From Paenibacillus albiflavus (lineage in GTDB: Bacteria; Bacillota; Bacilli; Paenibacillales; NBRC-103111), in NCBI RefSeq assembly GCF_004344915.1, contig NZ_SKFG01000016.1, forward strand, positions 62,001 through 126,000: 64,000 nucleotides of DNA. The letters run 5' to 3'. Both the position numbers and the translations under genes were made by a program. The notes below the pieces were generated by a model. The model saw only the letters and a list, made by a program, of their open reading frames with translations. It made no database searches and had not been told where the DNA came from. Positions 9,374 to 19,143 of this stretch are shown one piece after another (the stretch's first letter is position 1; each line of letters opens with the position of its first letter).

Positions 9374-10021
9374 CTACTTAATGCCTGCTGGAATTTGTTC
9401 AAACTCAGCACCTGTAAAGCTTACGATAGAAAGAATGAACATAACGGACATCACGACGAAAAGCAGCATGCAGATAATCGTAGAAACTTTCTGTGCGCGA
9501 GGACCCACTGTAAGCCCCCATGATACCAAGAAGCCCCAGATACCGTTACAGAAGTGGAAAGATACCATGATAACAGCCACGACATAGATCGTTAGGTATA
9601 TAGGATTTGCAAAAATATCATGCATGGCCACACCAAGTCCTTGGTGATCGATATTGCCTAAAGCAACCTGTACACGAGTTTCGAAGACATGCCATGCAAC
9701 GAACAGGAATGTGACAACCCCTGTAATGCGCTGCCAAAGGAACATTTGATTGCGGAAGTATCCATAGTTGATCGCGTTATGACGTGCAGTATAGGCAACA
9801 TATAGACCGTATACAGCATGATAGGTTAGAGGTAACCAAATGAACAATAGCTCCAGAAAGAACACAAGCGGAAGACTATTAATCCAAAGGACCTTTTCTA
9901 CGAATGCACCGTGGCCTTTAGTTGCGGCATAGTTCGAAATCAAATGCATGATTAAGAACGCACCTACAGGAACGATACCGAGCAAAGAATGGATTTTGCG
10001 AAATAAATAAGAATTGCTCAT
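9374..10021 (-). CDS. sdhC: Succinate dehydrogenase cytochrome b558 subunit
   Basis: A 215-residue membrane subunit with five predicted helices and several conserved histidines (for example LGIVPVGAFLIMHL, LTYHAVYG, VAWHVFETR, SFHFCNGIWG) that would bind two haems b, as in the single-anchor di-haem SdhC of B. subtilis. It anchors SdhAB and passes electrons to menaquinone. First gene of the operon, with SD AGGAGG upstream. A LysR regulator is divergently transcribed across about 195 nt. Confidence 0.95.
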   Translation of the reverse strand: MSNSYLFRKIHSLLGIVPVGAFLIMHLISNYAATKGHGAFVEKVLWINSLPLVFFLELLFIWLPLTYHAVYGLYVAYTARHNAINYGYFRNQMFLWQRITGVVTFLFVAWHVFETRVQVALGNIDHQGLGVAMHDIFANPIYLTIYVVAVIMVSFHFCNGIWGFLVSWGLTVGPRAQKVSTIICMLLFVVMSVMFILSIVSFTGAEFEQIPAGIK

Positions 10022-10216
10022 AAAGTCAATGACCTCCTTGTAAAAATTTCTATAAAAATCTGAATTTTTAGTGACGTATACATACTACCGCGTAATAGCT
10101 TATAATGGAAGTGCTGTTTTATTATAAATATTTATAACTTTCTTGCATAAGCATAATATGAGGGTTTTATCGTCCTTTCCTATCTTCCAAATCGCCAAAA
10201 AAGGAGACGTTCTATC

Positions 10217-11116
10217 GTGGAACATTGGTATTCCTTTGCTAGAATTGTAGAGCTTTCATCACTAAATAAAGCATCTCGTGTACTCAATATTTCTCAACCT
10301 GCGCTATCCAGGCAAATTATGAAGCTAGAAGAAGAGCTTGAAGTCAAGCTGTTCACACGCAAAGGGAAGCGCCTAGAGCTTACACGCGCTGGTGAGATCT
10401 GTTATGAGCATGCGTTGAAATTTATTCATCTGCAGGATCAACTAATGCGGAATTTGAAACAGTTCAAAGGCTCAGACAAGAACATTTCCTTTACCATTGG
10501 CGCTTCGTTAACAACGCTGCAATCAACTCTACCAGATTTATTGTCAGCACATCTCAATCGATTTCCTATGATCGATGTCAAGGCTTCAACAGGTAAAACG
10601 CATGAAATCGTGACGATGGTCAAAGACCGCAAAGTCGATATTGGACTTGTCGCCTCTTCTATTGAAGTTAATGGACTCATCTGCGACCCATTATTTGATG
10701 ATCACCTTTGCCTCATTTTACCGATTGGTCATCCTTATGCGAATCAGCTAACAATTACAATTGATCATCTAAAGAGCTTACCGTTAATTCTGTTCTCGCG
10801 AGGGACATGGTATCGTGTGTTAACTGATGAGTGGTTCCAGCAGTATGACATCTATCCAAATATCAAAATGGAAATTGATTCATTCGAGGCCATCATAAGG
10901 CTGGTTGTATCCTGCAATGCAGCAACTCTACTGCCTCAATCCTATGTACGCGCACACCTTGAAGAAAATAACGAACTTGTTATTTGCCATTTTCCTGAGC
11001 TTGAAGCTATGAAGAGGACAACATCGCTTATTTTCCCACGTGATGCGATGGATAACGAAACGGTGCAATCCTTTGTCCACACAGCTAAAACCTACTATAG
11101 CTATCAGAATGAATAA
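10217..11116 (+). CDS. LysR-family transcriptional regulator, divergent from sdhCAB
   Basis: A 299-residue LysR regulator: winged helix-turn-helix at about residues 1-62 (NKASRVLNISQPALSRQIMKLEEELEVKLF) and a periplasmic-binding-like effector domain from about 88. It starts with GTG at 10217, placed about 10 nt after an AAGGAG SD. LysR regulators often control the divergent neighbour, so sdhCAB is the natural candidate target, but the sequence does not prove this. The effector is unknown. Confidence 0.88.
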   Translation: MEHWYSFARIVELSSLNKASRVLNISQPALSRQIMKLEEELEVKLFTRKGKRLELTRAGEICYEHALKFIHLQDQLMRNLKQFKGSDKNISFTIGASLTTLQSTLPDLLSAHLNRFPMIDVKASTGKTHEIVTMVKDRKVDIGLVASSIEVNGLICDPLFDDHLCLILPIGHPYANQLTITIDHLKSLPLILFSRGTWYRVLTDEWFQQYDIYPNIKMEIDSFEAIIRLVVSCNAATLLPQSYVRAHLEENNELVICHFPELEAMKRTTSLIFPRDAMDNETVQSFVHTAKTYYSYQNE

Positions 11117-11144
11117 CGAAGGATTGCCTCAAGTGGCACACAGC

Positions 11145-11189
11145 CAAAAGGCTCCCCCTAGGCAGAATCTGCGTTTGGGACAGCCTTAT
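11145..11189. terminator. Terminator between convergent LysR and ktrA genes
   Basis: On the minus strand AGGCTGTCCC pairs with a GGGGG-AGCCT arm, ending in TTTTGG. A related hairpin with the same arms and an inner GATTCTGC is at 19578-19621. Confidence 0.6.
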
Positions 11190-11208
11190 GTAACCAGAGC
11201 TTATTCAG

Positions 11209-11877
11209 TTATGAGCTGCGTTCCAGATCATCTTCAAATTTCTCAATACCATCATTCTTGCCAATGACAACCATCAAATCATCCATTTCAAGCATATCCG
11301 TTGCAGAAGGAGCAACGATAACACCGCTTTTCTTAATGATTGCCACGACAGAACAACCATACTTGGCGCGTGGGTTCATATCATGAAGGGTATTTCCACA
11401 CATTTTTTGAGGTACGGACAATTCTGCAATCGTATAGTCATCTGACAGCTCTATATAGTCAAGCAAGTTAGGCGAAACAAGCTGATGTGCTACACGAATC
11501 CCCATATCCCGTTCAGGATAGATGACGCGATCTACACCTATTTTTTGCAATACTTTACCGTGAAGCTCCGATAGTGCTTTGGCAACTACCTTCGTAACCC
11601 CTGCATCCTTCAAGACAATGGCCGTTAGAATACTTGCCTGCATATCATTGCCGATCGCAACAACGACACAGTCAAAATTACGAATACCTAATGAGCGCAG
11701 CACTTCTTCTTCCGTGCAATCCGCAACCACCGTATGCGTCAGTACTTGACTCATTTCATGAACTCTTTCTTCATTAATATCGATGCCAAGCACTTCATAT
11801 CCGAGCTTAACTAGCTCACGTGATAATGAGGAGCCGAATCTCCCTAATCCAATTACTGCGTACTGTTTCTCAATCAT
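11209..11877 (-). CDS. ktrA: Potassium uptake regulatory subunit (RCK protein)
   Basis: A 222-residue cytosolic gating subunit of a Ktr potassium transporter. The N-terminal RCK_N Rossmann domain begins VIGLGRFGSSL (G-x-G-x-x-G), with an acidic residue ending strand 2 (GIDINEE). The RCK_C domain (about 135-215) is the part that binds c-di-AMP in the family. It lies 35 nt downstream of the KtrB-type channel gene and would be co-transcribed under the upstream c-di-AMP riboswitch. It could be called ktrA or ktrC; these are hard to tell apart by sequence alone. Confidence 0.9.
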   Translation of the reverse strand: MIEKQYAVIGLGRFGSSLSRELVKLGYEVLGIDINEERVHEMSQVLTHTVVADCTEEEVLRSLGIRNFDCVVVAIGNDMQASILTAIVLKDAGVTKVVAKALSELHGKVLQKIGVDRVIYPERDMGIRVAHQLVSPNLLDYIELSDDYTIAELSVPQKMCGNTLHDMNPRAKYGCSVVAIIKKSGVIVAPSATDMLEMDDLMVVIGKNDGIEKFEDDLERSS

Positions 11878-11912
11878 GGATGTTCCCCTTCAATCCTTTC
11901 CTGTAAACCCAT

Positions 11913-13265
11913 TTATCCTATAGTAATTTTACCCTCTGGGTAGCGAAATAACTCTTTATCATTTTTGGGCCCGATAGCAATAGCTAGCGTTAATGGCCCA
12001 AGCCTACCTATAAACATCGTCAGTAAAATTAAAATCTTACCTACGGTTGTTAAACTAGCCGTTATGCCCATCGTCAAGCCAACTGTGCCGAATGCTGAAG
12101 TAACTTCGAACAAGATAGCTAGGAACGAGCGATCCTCCGTCGTGGATAATACCATGGATACAATAATGACTAGCCCTAAGGCAAATAAAGTTAAGGTTAC
12201 GGCCTTCAAAATACGGTCCTTCGCTAAACGATTATGAAATAATACAATATCCTCTTTCCCCCTAATCATTGAAATTAAGGCACCCATCAGGACAGTAAAG
12301 GTCGTGGTCTTGATCCCGCCCCCTGTTGATCCAGGCGATGCACCGATAAACATCAGAATGATCATAAAGAATTGCGTTGCCTGCCTTAGCGAGCTAAGAT
12401 CAACCGTATTCGCCCCTGCAGTCCGCGTGGTTACCGATTGAAAGAATGAGGCTAATATTTTGCCACCTACATCAAGCGGACCCATCGTGCTCGCATTCAA
12501 ATATTCAAAAATAAATATGATCAACGCACCAAACACGATCAAGAATCCTGTGGTCGTGAGCACCACTTTGGTATGTAAAGAGAATTTCTTAAAAGACTTC
12601 TTCTCCATGACATCTGCCATGACGATAAATCCAATACCTCCAAGAATAATAAGCGCCATCACAACCACATTGACGACTATATCATTCGCATAGCTCGTTA
12701 GAGAGCTGAATTCACCTGAAATGGATCCAAACAAATCAAAGCCTGCATTATTAAACATCGAGATTGCATGAAATATCCCAAAGTAGATTCCCTTGGATAC
12801 CCCTAAGTCAAACGACCAGCGAATCGATAAAATAACTGCTGCGACTCCCTCAATCGTAAAAGCATACAAAGCCAGCTTGCGGAATAAACGGACAATCCCT
12901 TCCATGGAGCCTGCATTTAGCGATTCTTTGAGAAGCAGGCGCTCTCTTAACGAAATCTTCTTACGAAGGGCTAATGCAAACAGTGTTGCAAAACTCATAA
13001 ACCCAAGACCACCGATTTGGATCAGACAGATGATAACGATTTGCCCAAACATCGTGAACGAGGACCCTGTATCAACAACAACAAGCCCTGTCACACAAGT
13101 AGCAGAGGTTGCTGTAAATAATGCATCAACAAATCGAAGCGATTCTCCGCTTGTTGAAGCAAATGGCAGCATAAGCAAACAAGTTCCGACCAGAATAATA
13201 AGTGCGAACCCGATGACTAAAGTTTGAGAAGGCGTTAACCGCTGTAGAATCGTGTTTAGTTTCAA
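11913..13265 (-). CDS. ktrB: Ktr/Trk-type potassium transporter, membrane subunit
   Basis: A 450-residue channel-like membrane protein of the KtrB/TrkH superfamily. It contains four M1-P-M2 repeats with the selectivity-filter glycines: SATCVTGLVVV, MFNNAGFDLFG, VTTRTAGANTVDL and SAFGTVGLTMG. It takes up K+ driven by the membrane potential, gated by the adjacent RCK protein. First gene behind a ydaO-type riboswitch, so high c-di-AMP should shut off its expression, consistent with known control of K+ uptake in Gram-positives. Confidence 0.92.
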   Translation of the reverse strand: MKLNTILQRLTPSQTLVIGFALIILVGTCLLMLPFASTSGESLRFVDALFTATSATCVTGLVVVDTGSSFTMFGQIVIICLIQIGGLGFMSFATLFALALRKKISLRERLLLKESLNAGSMEGIVRLFRKLALYAFTIEGVAAVILSIRWSFDLGVSKGIYFGIFHAISMFNNAGFDLFGSISGEFSSLTSYANDIVVNVVVMALIILGGIGFIVMADVMEKKSFKKFSLHTKVVLTTTGFLIVFGALIIFIFEYLNASTMGPLDVGGKILASFFQSVTTRTAGANTVDLSSLRQATQFFMIILMFIGASPGSTGGGIKTTTFTVLMGALISMIRGKEDIVLFHNRLAKDRILKAVTLTLFALGLVIIVSMVLSTTEDRSFLAILFEVTSAFGTVGLTMGITASLTTVGKILILLTMFIGRLGPLTLAIAIGPKNDKELFRYPEGKITIG

Positions 13266-13316
13266 TCAAGACTCCTCCAAGTCACCTAAATGAACATATT
13301 ATCCTCCAAATGCGCA

Positions 13317-13345
13317 AAAAAAAAAGACACCTCGAAACAAGTGTC
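13317..13345 (-). terminator. Riboswitch-controlled terminator upstream of ktrB
   Basis: On the minus strand, GACACTT pairs with AGGTGTC (one G-U), followed by about ten T's, 51 nt before the ktrB start. The 5' arm can instead pair with GTGTCA further upstream (13360-13365 region), giving a mutually exclusive antiterminator. Confidence 0.85.
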
Positions 13346-13545
13346 ATTAGTAAATAAACTGACACGAAGCCTACGAGGTTAGCTGACGGATTCGGACGGC
13401 AGTTACGCCCTAATTGATAGAAGATCCTCCATGCTTATGGATCCTTCTAGCAACATTCACCCCTATCGAAACGTATTTGCTCATGGAAAGCAGAATTATC
13501 GCTTCTTGGTTGGTTCCCCCGTTTTCTAATTTAGAAATTCGGCTT
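13346..13545 (-). promoter_or_regulatory. c-di-AMP (ydaO/yuaA) riboswitch
   Basis: On the minus strand this leader carries the hallmark conserved blocks of the ydaO class in order: CCGAATTT, CGGGGGAACC, GGGGTGAAT and CCGAATCCGTCAGCTAACC with CGTAGGC. Together with the downstream terminator it should act at transcription. The class binds c-di-AMP, and K+ transporter genes are among its known targets. Here it precedes ktrB-ktrA, so ligand binding is expected to favour termination. The class identification is very secure from the motifs. Confidence 0.95.
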
Positions 13546-13560
13546 ATTCAATTGATTCTT

Positions 13561-13589
13561 ATTGTAGCTCTTCAAACATAAGGATACAA
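13561..13589 (-). promoter_or_regulatory. Candidate sigma-A promoter for the riboswitch-ktrBA transcript
   Basis: Minus-strand TTGTAT, 17-nt spacer, TACAAT, ending about 15 nt before the aptamer. The -35 is weak. The remaining 130 nt to the uvrC stop hold nothing else I recognise. Confidence 0.4.
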
Positions 13590-13720
13590 TGACGTAATTT
13601 ACGAAAATTAGTCAATTTAAGGATTCCATAGGTTGTTTTCTTCATGAAACATTGGCTTTATCCTTGAATAACACTTTTTTCATCTATTTGCTAGTTATTT
13701 CTTTATTATTCTATTCGGAA

Positions 13721-15607
13721 TCACTTTTGATCCGCCTCATCTTTGGGTTCATTCAAGGCTTCCAAAATTTGCGCCGCAAGCTTATCCCCGATTCCCACCT
13801 CGCGGAAATCAGCTACACTTGCTTCCTTTATTTTTTTCAGGGAGCCAAAATGCTGCAGCAGCTTCTTCCGACGCTTCTCACCAATACCAGAAATCGAATC
13901 AAGCTGCGAGGTGACCATATTCTTGGAACGTGTCTGTCTATGAAAAGTAATCGCAAATCGATGCACCTCATCCTGAATGCGGTGCAGCAAATAAAACTCC
14001 TGTGAATCCCGTGGTAATTGCACCACACTTGCAGATTCCCCCATCAGCAATTGAGAGGTCTTGTGTTTCTCATCTTTCTTCAATCCACAGACTGGAATAT
14101 AGAGCCCGAGCTCATTCTCAAGCACATCTAATGCAGCCGAAATTTGCCCCTTGCCGCCATCGACGATAATCAGATCGGGCAGCGGTAAATTTTCTTTGAG
14201 CACGCGCTCATATCTGCGGCGAATAACCTCCCGCATCGATTCATAGTCATCTGGTCCTTGCACAGTTCGAATTTTATATTTGCGGTACTGCTTGCGATCC
14301 GGCTTCCCGTCTGTAAATACAACCATCGCGGATACTGCGTCCACGCCTTGAATATTCGAATTATCGAATGCCTCAATACGCGACATGTCACTGATCCCTA
14401 ACCAGTTGCCAAGACTGCTTGAAGCCCCTGTTGTACGCTGCTCATTGCGCTCAATTAGTCGGAACTTCTCTTCAAGCGCGACCTTAGCATTGCTTATTGC
14501 CATATCAACGATCTGCTTCTTAAGTCCACGCTGAGGGAACTGGACCTTGACATTAAGCCAACTTTCAAGTGAATGTTTAATCTCCTCTACATCAATCATC
14601 TGTGATTCTGCTGCAGCATTATCGTGACTATCCGATACAGGAGGCATCGGCAAGAAAATTTCCTTCGGCATTGCTGGATTTTCGCTATATACCTGGGAAA
14701 CATAAGAGATGAAATCATCATATTCTTCTCCATAAAATGGAAATAAAGATACATGCCGCTCAATCAACTTACCGCTCCGCATATACTGAATTTGCACGCT
14801 CATCCAGCCCTTATCGACGCTGTAACCGAACACATCGCGATCCACAGTATCTTGCATATTGATCTTTTGTTTCTCCATCACGACTTCAATATACTGGATC
14901 AGATCGCGAAGCTCTTTCGCGCGCTCGAATTCAAGCTCCTCTGACGCAGCGAGCATTTTCTCCGTCAGCTCCGCTTTAACCGCTTCATGTCCGCCGCTTA
15001 GAAAGCGGACAATCTCATTCACCAGCGCCTCATTCTGCGCTGCTGTGACCTCATACGCGCACGGCGCGAGACACTGCCCAAGGTGGTAGTATAAACACAC
15101 CTTGTCAGGCAGTGTCCTGCACTTGCGCAGCGGGTAGAGCTTATCCAGCAGGCGCTTCGTCTGCTGGGCAGCAAAAGCATTCGGATAAGGGCCGAAGTAC
15201 TTGCCCTTATCCTTCACGACACGCCGCGTCACTTCCAGACGCGGGTGCTCCTCATTCGTTACCTTGATATAAGGGAACGTCTTATCATCCTTGAGCCGCA
15301 CATTGTAGTGAGGCAAATGCTGCTTGATCAAGTTGCATTCTAAAATAAGTGACTCCATATTGCTCTCGGTCACGATATATTCAAAGTCACGGATATCCAT
15401 CACAAGGCGCTGTGTCTTCGCATCATGCGATCCTGAGAAATAAGAGCGAACCCGATTCTTCAGAACCTTCGCTTTGCCGACGTATATAATGGTGCCTTCT
15501 TCATTTTTCATCAAATAACAGCCAGGTCGATCTGGAAGCAGCGATAATTTGTGCTTAATCAGCTCTTTATACTGCTCGTCTTCCCGCTCATCCGCCTTTT
15601 TCGTCAT
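13721..15607 (-). CDS. uvrC: UvrABC system protein C (excinuclease)
   Basis: A 628-residue nucleotide-excision-repair endonuclease that makes both incisions around a lesion. Domains in order: GIY-YIG nuclease (about 25-105, [19 protein letters not shown]), a UVR helix pair for UvrB binding (about 205-240), the RNase H-like 5' nuclease (DNSNIQG and DGGKGQ motifs), and C-terminal helix-hairpin-helix ([18 protein letters not shown]). Length is normal. The N-terminal part around the Cys-rich linker ([21 protein letters not shown]) resembles UvrC proteins with an iron-sulfur ligand set. trxA lies upstream in the same orientation but is separated by a terminator. Confidence 0.97.
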   Translation of the reverse strand: MTKKADEREDEQYKELIKHKLSLLPDRPGCYLMKNEEGTIIYVGKAKVLKNRVRSYFSGSHDAKTQRLVMDIRDFEYIVTESNMESLILECNLIKQHLPHYNVRLKDDKTFPYIKVTNEEHPRLEVTRRVVKDKGKYFGPYPNAFAAQQTKRLLDKLYPLRKCRTLPDKVCLYYHLGQCLAPCAYEVTAAQNEALVNEIVRFLSGGHEAVKAELTEKMLAASEELEFERAKELRDLIQYIEVVMEKQKINMQDTVDRDVFGYSVDKGWMSVQIQYMRSGKLIERHVSLFPFYGEEYDDFISYVSQVYSENPAMPKEIFLPMPPVSDSHDNAAAESQMIDVEEIKHSLESWLNVKVQFPQRGLKKQIVDMAISNAKVALEEKFRLIERNEQRTTGASSSLGNWLGISDMSRIEAFDNSNIQGVDAVSAMVVFTDGKPDRKQYRKYKIRTVQGPDDYESMREVIRRRYERVLKENLPLPDLIIVDGGKGQISAALDVLENELGLYIPVCGLKKDEKHKTSQLLMGESASVVQLPRDSQEFYLLHRIQDEVHRFAITFHRQTRSKNMVTSQLDSISGIGEKRRKKLLQHFGSLKKIKEASVADFREVGIGDKLAAQILEALNEPKDEADQK

Positions 15608-15668
15608 AGGACTTCATTCACACTCCTTCTCCATAGAATAGCATGAAATGGCAAGTAAGTAGAAACCT

Positions 15669-15704
15669 AAAAAAACTCTTTACCCACCAAGTGGATAAAG
15701 AGTT
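15669..15704 (-). terminator. Terminator of trxA
   Basis: Minus strand: AACTCTTTA...TAAAGAGTT hairpin followed by TTTTT, between the trxA stop and the uvrC start. Confidence 0.85.
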
Positions 15705-15745
15705 CAAAATCGAATTGATTTTATATAGATCGATTCGAGAATCGA

Positions 15746-16057
15746 TTATTGGTGACGAGCAAGCAAGCTCTTAAGAGCGTCTTTGGATTGTACGCCAACT
15801 ACTTTATCAACGGGTTGGCCGTCTTTGAACAAGATCAGAGTTGGAATGCTCATTACACCAAAACGAGCAGCTGATTCAGGATTATCGTCAACGTTTACTT
15901 TTGCGATCGTAGCAGTAACTTCTTGAGATAATTCATCTAGTACTGGAGCAATCATTTTACAAGGTCCACACCAAGGAGCCCAGAAATCCACTAATACGAC
16001 GCCGCCGTTTTCTACATCAGCCTGGAATGATTGGTCACTTACGTTAACTATTGCCAT
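15746..16057 (-). CDS. trxA: Thioredoxin
   Basis: A 103-residue cytosolic disulfide reductase with the WCGPC active site (C30, C33), the DFWAPW lead-in and the cis-proline loop MSIPTL. Reduced by thioredoxin reductase, it supplies electrons to ribonucleotide reductase and other enzymes. The start follows SD TAGGAGG at good spacing. It is monocistronic with its own terminator. Housekeeping form, not a specialised thioredoxin-like protein. Confidence 0.97.
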   Translation of the reverse strand: MAIVNVSDQSFQADVENGGVVLVDFWAPWCGPCKMIAPVLDELSQEVTATIAKVNVDDNPESAARFGVMSIPTLILFKDGQPVDKVVGVQSKDALKSLLARHQ

Positions 16058-16283
16058 TTGTATAACCTCCTAAGTCTGTTATGGAACAAACAATCTACTC
16101 CATAAGTATTTACATTATATAGTTCAATAATTACTAATTATATCATATACCTATCTAAATTCAAATCGTTAAACTGTGAGTTACCTCATTGAAGTTCTTA
16201 CAATTGTCACTTCTATTCCTTTACAATAAACCATTATTTTGAGTATACTGATAATAATGATAAGTTCGCATGGAGGTATTACA

Positions 16284-16430
16284 ATGAGCAAATATAATCA
16301 TCCCGAACAACATATCAATGAAGAACCACGTCATGATTTTGTTGATTTAATGGTTGGTTTTGGCGTATTTTCTGGTGTTTTGACCGTTATTTTTGTTGGA
16401 GCAGTAGTCGTTAAACTGCTAATTGGCTAA
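16284..16430 (+). CDS. Small membrane protein, YqzM-like
   Basis: A 48-residue protein starting at the ATG at 16284, 7 nt after SD TGGAGG; an upstream in-frame ATG has no SD. A polar N-terminus (MSKYNHPEQHINEEPRHDF) leads to one hydrophobic helix (about 22-46). The VDLMVGFG...VVVKLLIG pattern resembles the YqzM family of Bacillus small membrane proteins, whose function is unknown. It is followed by a strong hairpin shared with dnaI. Being so short, the family call is tentative. Confidence 0.6.
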   Translation: MSKYNHPEQHINEEPRHDFVDLMVGFGVFSGVLTVIFVGAVVVKLLIG

Positions 16431-16458
16431 TACAAACTTACATACTCGAACAAGAAGA

Positions 16459-16495
16459 AACGCTACCCTCTTTCTAGAAGGAGGTAGCGTTTTCT
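16459..16495. terminator. Bidirectional terminator between yqzM-like gene and dnaI
   Basis: AACGCTACC...GGTAGCGTT with TTTC after it on the plus strand. On the minus strand it follows the dnaI stop by about 20 nt. Confidence 0.75.
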
Positions 16496-16515
16496 AAATA
16501 CCTTTTCAAGACTAT

Positions 16516-17463
16516 TTATCCCCTTTTATTCGTTCCCAGAACTTCTACAGTTTGTACAAAAGGTCGAATCCGTTCCATCAAGCGCTGTCCTTTTTCCTCT
16601 TCTCCGCCTTCTTTTGCCGTAAATGAAAAATGCTTCTCCAAGCTTTCTAAGTTATAATTAGAGGTATAAAAGGTCGGCTTACGGTTCATCCGATAGTTGA
16701 GAATCGTACCTAGAACATGATCGCGAAGCCATGGATTCAAATTCTCTGCTCCGATATCATCAAATACGAGCAGATCAGTTTCTTTGAGCGCCTCCAAGGT
16801 TTCTCTAAGCTTCTGACTATCTCCGAACATGCTCTTCAAATCTTCTACGAACTCAGGCATATACACAATTGCGCTTGTGTAGCCTTCCTGAGCTAGCTTG
16901 TACAGCATATAACACATGAGGAATGTTTTGCCCGTTCCAAATGATCCGTATAAGTAGAGCCCTTTATTCTGAAGGCCTTTCTCAACCGTAAGGTCAACAT
17001 ACTGGTTAATCTGATGCACCGCACCAATACGATCCAGATCTTTTTCAAGAATATCGCCAAAGGAGAATCCATCAAAGAACGCTTTATCATCCATATAATA
17101 CGTTCGAATACGGGATCTGAGCAGTTGCTTGGCATTCTCTGCAATTTGCTTCTTGCATGCGACCTTCGTCTCATGGATATAGGAACGATCAAGCGTCTCT
17201 ACCTGCAATAATGTATAATGGCCCGTCAGATCATTAGGACAGTTCTCTAATCCAGGACAGTTCGAGCATGTCCGAAATTCTTTGACATATTGATAGAGCC
17301 GATTCATATTCAGCTTCAACGTTAAGTCATCCACCTCAGGATACTTCTGTCTGAATTTCTGAATAAGCGGATCTTGCAGCAGCTCCTTTACGCGTTCTTC
17401 ACTATCTTGAATTGGCTTGGAATTAGCTGCGAATCTTTTTAACACACCCGATAATGACTCCAT
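16516..17463 (-). CDS. dnaI: Primosomal protein DnaI (helicase loader)
   Basis: A 315-residue AAA+ ATPase that loads the replicative helicase. The N-terminal helicase-binding domain has a zinc site (C66, C69, H82, C103). The AAA+ domain has Walker A GSFGTGKT (173-180) and Walker B LLVFDDIG (231-238), plus a sensor-type TSNYNLE. It follows dnaB by 39 nt in the usual Bacillota dnaB-dnaI order, so the two are probably co-transcribed. SD AGGAGGTGA precedes the ATG. Confidence 0.95.
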   Translation of the reverse strand: MESLSGVLKRFAANSKPIQDSEERVKELLQDPLIQKFRQKYPEVDDLTLKLNMNRLYQYVKEFRTCSNCPGLENCPNDLTGHYTLLQVETLDRSYIHETKVACKKQIAENAKQLLRSRIRTYYMDDKAFFDGFSFGDILEKDLDRIGAVHQINQYVDLTVEKGLQNKGLYLYGSFGTGKTFLMCYMLYKLAQEGYTSAIVYMPEFVEDLKSMFGDSQKLRETLEALKETDLLVFDDIGAENLNPWLRDHVLGTILNYRMNRKPTFYTSNYNLESLEKHFSFTAKEGGEEEKGQRLMERIRPFVQTVEVLGTNKRG

Positions 17464-17502
17464 TTACGATCACCTCCTGCTTTGCTCTATTCCGTTTGTT
17501 CT

Positions 17503-19038
17503 TTATTTGAATTTCTCATCCAGTTTGCGTGCTAGCTTACGCATCTCTTCCAGTTCTTGCTCCGTAGGCTTATTGCTCATGCCGCCACTTGGCTTAACAA
17601 TCGGAATTTGTGGCTTCTGCTGATTTTTCGCCGCTCCACCTGTTCTTACCCCGGTAGTTCGACTCCGATTCTTAGCTCTTGCTGATGCTTCTCGTGCACT
17701 TGCTTCTGCTTGCTGCCTTGTTCGAATTCGATTGCGTATATATTCAACAGCCGACTCAAATGAATTGACCTTCTGCTTGCCAATCATGTCCGTCGCCAAA
17801 TTCTTGATCGGGAATCGCTCCCATAGTTTACCTTCAACACTGATAAAATGCATGAGAACATTGATGACTTCATCAGGTAATTTATATAATGAATTCAATT
17901 CAAGAAAGGCTTCACGCACATCTGGCGTTACTCCCCCCGGAAAATGAAGCTCTAATACCTTTGTATAAGGTAAATTGCGAAGATGTAAATTATAGCGATG
18001 AGGGTCGTTATATTGACTCTGAAGCAATGGCGGAATATCAAGCATGTATTGCTCCTGAACCTGATGCATCAAGGTTAACTTCTCATCACTTATGTCTACA
18101 TCCTGAGCAATTAGCTCATCCTTCCGGCCAGCGAGAATAGCTCTGCGATCACTTCGTTTTTCCCTTTGCAAATAGATCAGCTTCGCTTCTTCTTCAAGTC
18201 GCTGCTTATGTAGGACACCCTTCTCATCAAACAACTTCGAGGAATCAAGCACATATCTTAAATCAGCTAGATCCAAATCATACTTGGCAGCAACGAAATT
18301 CAGCAAAAATAGCTGCTCAGGCTTTTGATCCAATGCTTCGATATATTTGCGATTTTCCATGAAGTGTGGAATTCCTAGTAATATTTGATCAAGCGTATAT
18401 TTAGATGTATCTTCAGCATGCGAATCGCGTGAAATTGTTGCTTGGCTTACTGCCGCCTCTTGCATCATTTGTTCCATTTCGGTATCTGCTGTGTAAGGGC
18501 TGATTCGGAATAAATCAAAGAAGGCTGATGTAATATCTTCACATTTACGATCCTGATACCATTTAGGCTCTGGCGACCATAACTCTTCACGAATCGTATT
18601 CAGCATATGTTTGCCTACACGGTCATGAAGCAGCCAGATCAGATGATCCGTTTGGAAGAACTCATTAGGCGATAAAGGCATGTACAACAAGTATTCATAC
18701 ATATAATCTTCTTCAAAAGGATCCTGCCTGCGCATCGTTTGCAGCAAGCCGACAGCTTCGAGCTTGGAAGCAAGCTCTAGCAGGGCTGCCCTTCCACGTT
18801 CACCTTGCTCCAAATCAAGATGAAGAAATAGCTTGCGCTGCTGTTCCAGCGATGAATAGCCAGCTTTGTCAGGAGGGAGCATGCCGTACAACGTTAGATA
18901 GAAGGATACAGCTAACCCGCCGATCATCGGTTGGTATACGCTAGTCAGCATCTTCTGCTGCAGCGGACTGATTGCAAAGTCTCGAAACACACAATAGCGA
19001 TGTTTCTCTGTAAATTGCAGCATGTTTGAGATTTTCAT
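17503..19038 (-). CDS. dnaB: Replication initiation and membrane attachment protein DnaB
   Basis: A 511-residue Bacillota-type DnaB (the initiation protein, not the helicase). It has a winged-helix-like N-terminal half and a C-terminal DnaB/DnaD (DDBH2-type) domain around residues 320-450, with the motif region LPDEVINVLMHFIS...W. A basic tail (RARAKNRSRTTG) may bind DNA. Together with DnaD and DnaI it recruits helicase at oriC and during restart. It lies directly upstream of dnaI. Slightly longer than the B. subtilis protein, mostly in linkers. Confidence 0.92.
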   Translation of the reverse strand: MKISNMLQFTEKHRYCVFRDFAISPLQQKMLTSVYQPMIGGLAVSFYLTLYGMLPPDKAGYSSLEQQRKLFLHLDLEQGERGRAALLELASKLEAVGLLQTMRRQDPFEEDYMYEYLLYMPLSPNEFFQTDHLIWLLHDRVGKHMLNTIREELWSPEPKWYQDRKCEDITSAFFDLFRISPYTADTEMEQMMQEAAVSQATISRDSHAEDTSKYTLDQILLGIPHFMENRKYIEALDQKPEQLFLLNFVAAKYDLDLADLRYVLDSSKLFDEKGVLHKQRLEEEAKLIYLQREKRSDRRAILAGRKDELIAQDVDISDEKLTLMHQVQEQYMLDIPPLLQSQYNDPHRYNLHLRNLPYTKVLELHFPGGVTPDVREAFLELNSLYKLPDEVINVLMHFISVEGKLWERFPIKNLATDMIGKQKVNSFESAVEYIRNRIRTRQQAEASAREASARAKNRSRTTGVRTGGAAKNQQKPQIPIVKPSGGMSNKPTEQELEEMRKLARKLDEKFK

Positions 19039-19106
19039 AGTCTCTGCATCTTTCCTCTCTTCAAAGTCTTAATATCCATCTTACCACAAACTCCGACTTC
19101 AAAGAC

Positions 19107-19138
19107 AAAAAAAAGCTTCCAAATGAAATGGAAGCTTT
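19107..19138 (-). terminator. Terminator of the yuiB-like gene
   Basis: AAAGCTTCC...GGAAGCTTT hairpin with a T-rich tail on the minus strand, directly after the yuiB-like stop. Confidence 0.8.
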
Positions 19139-19143
19139 GGGAA

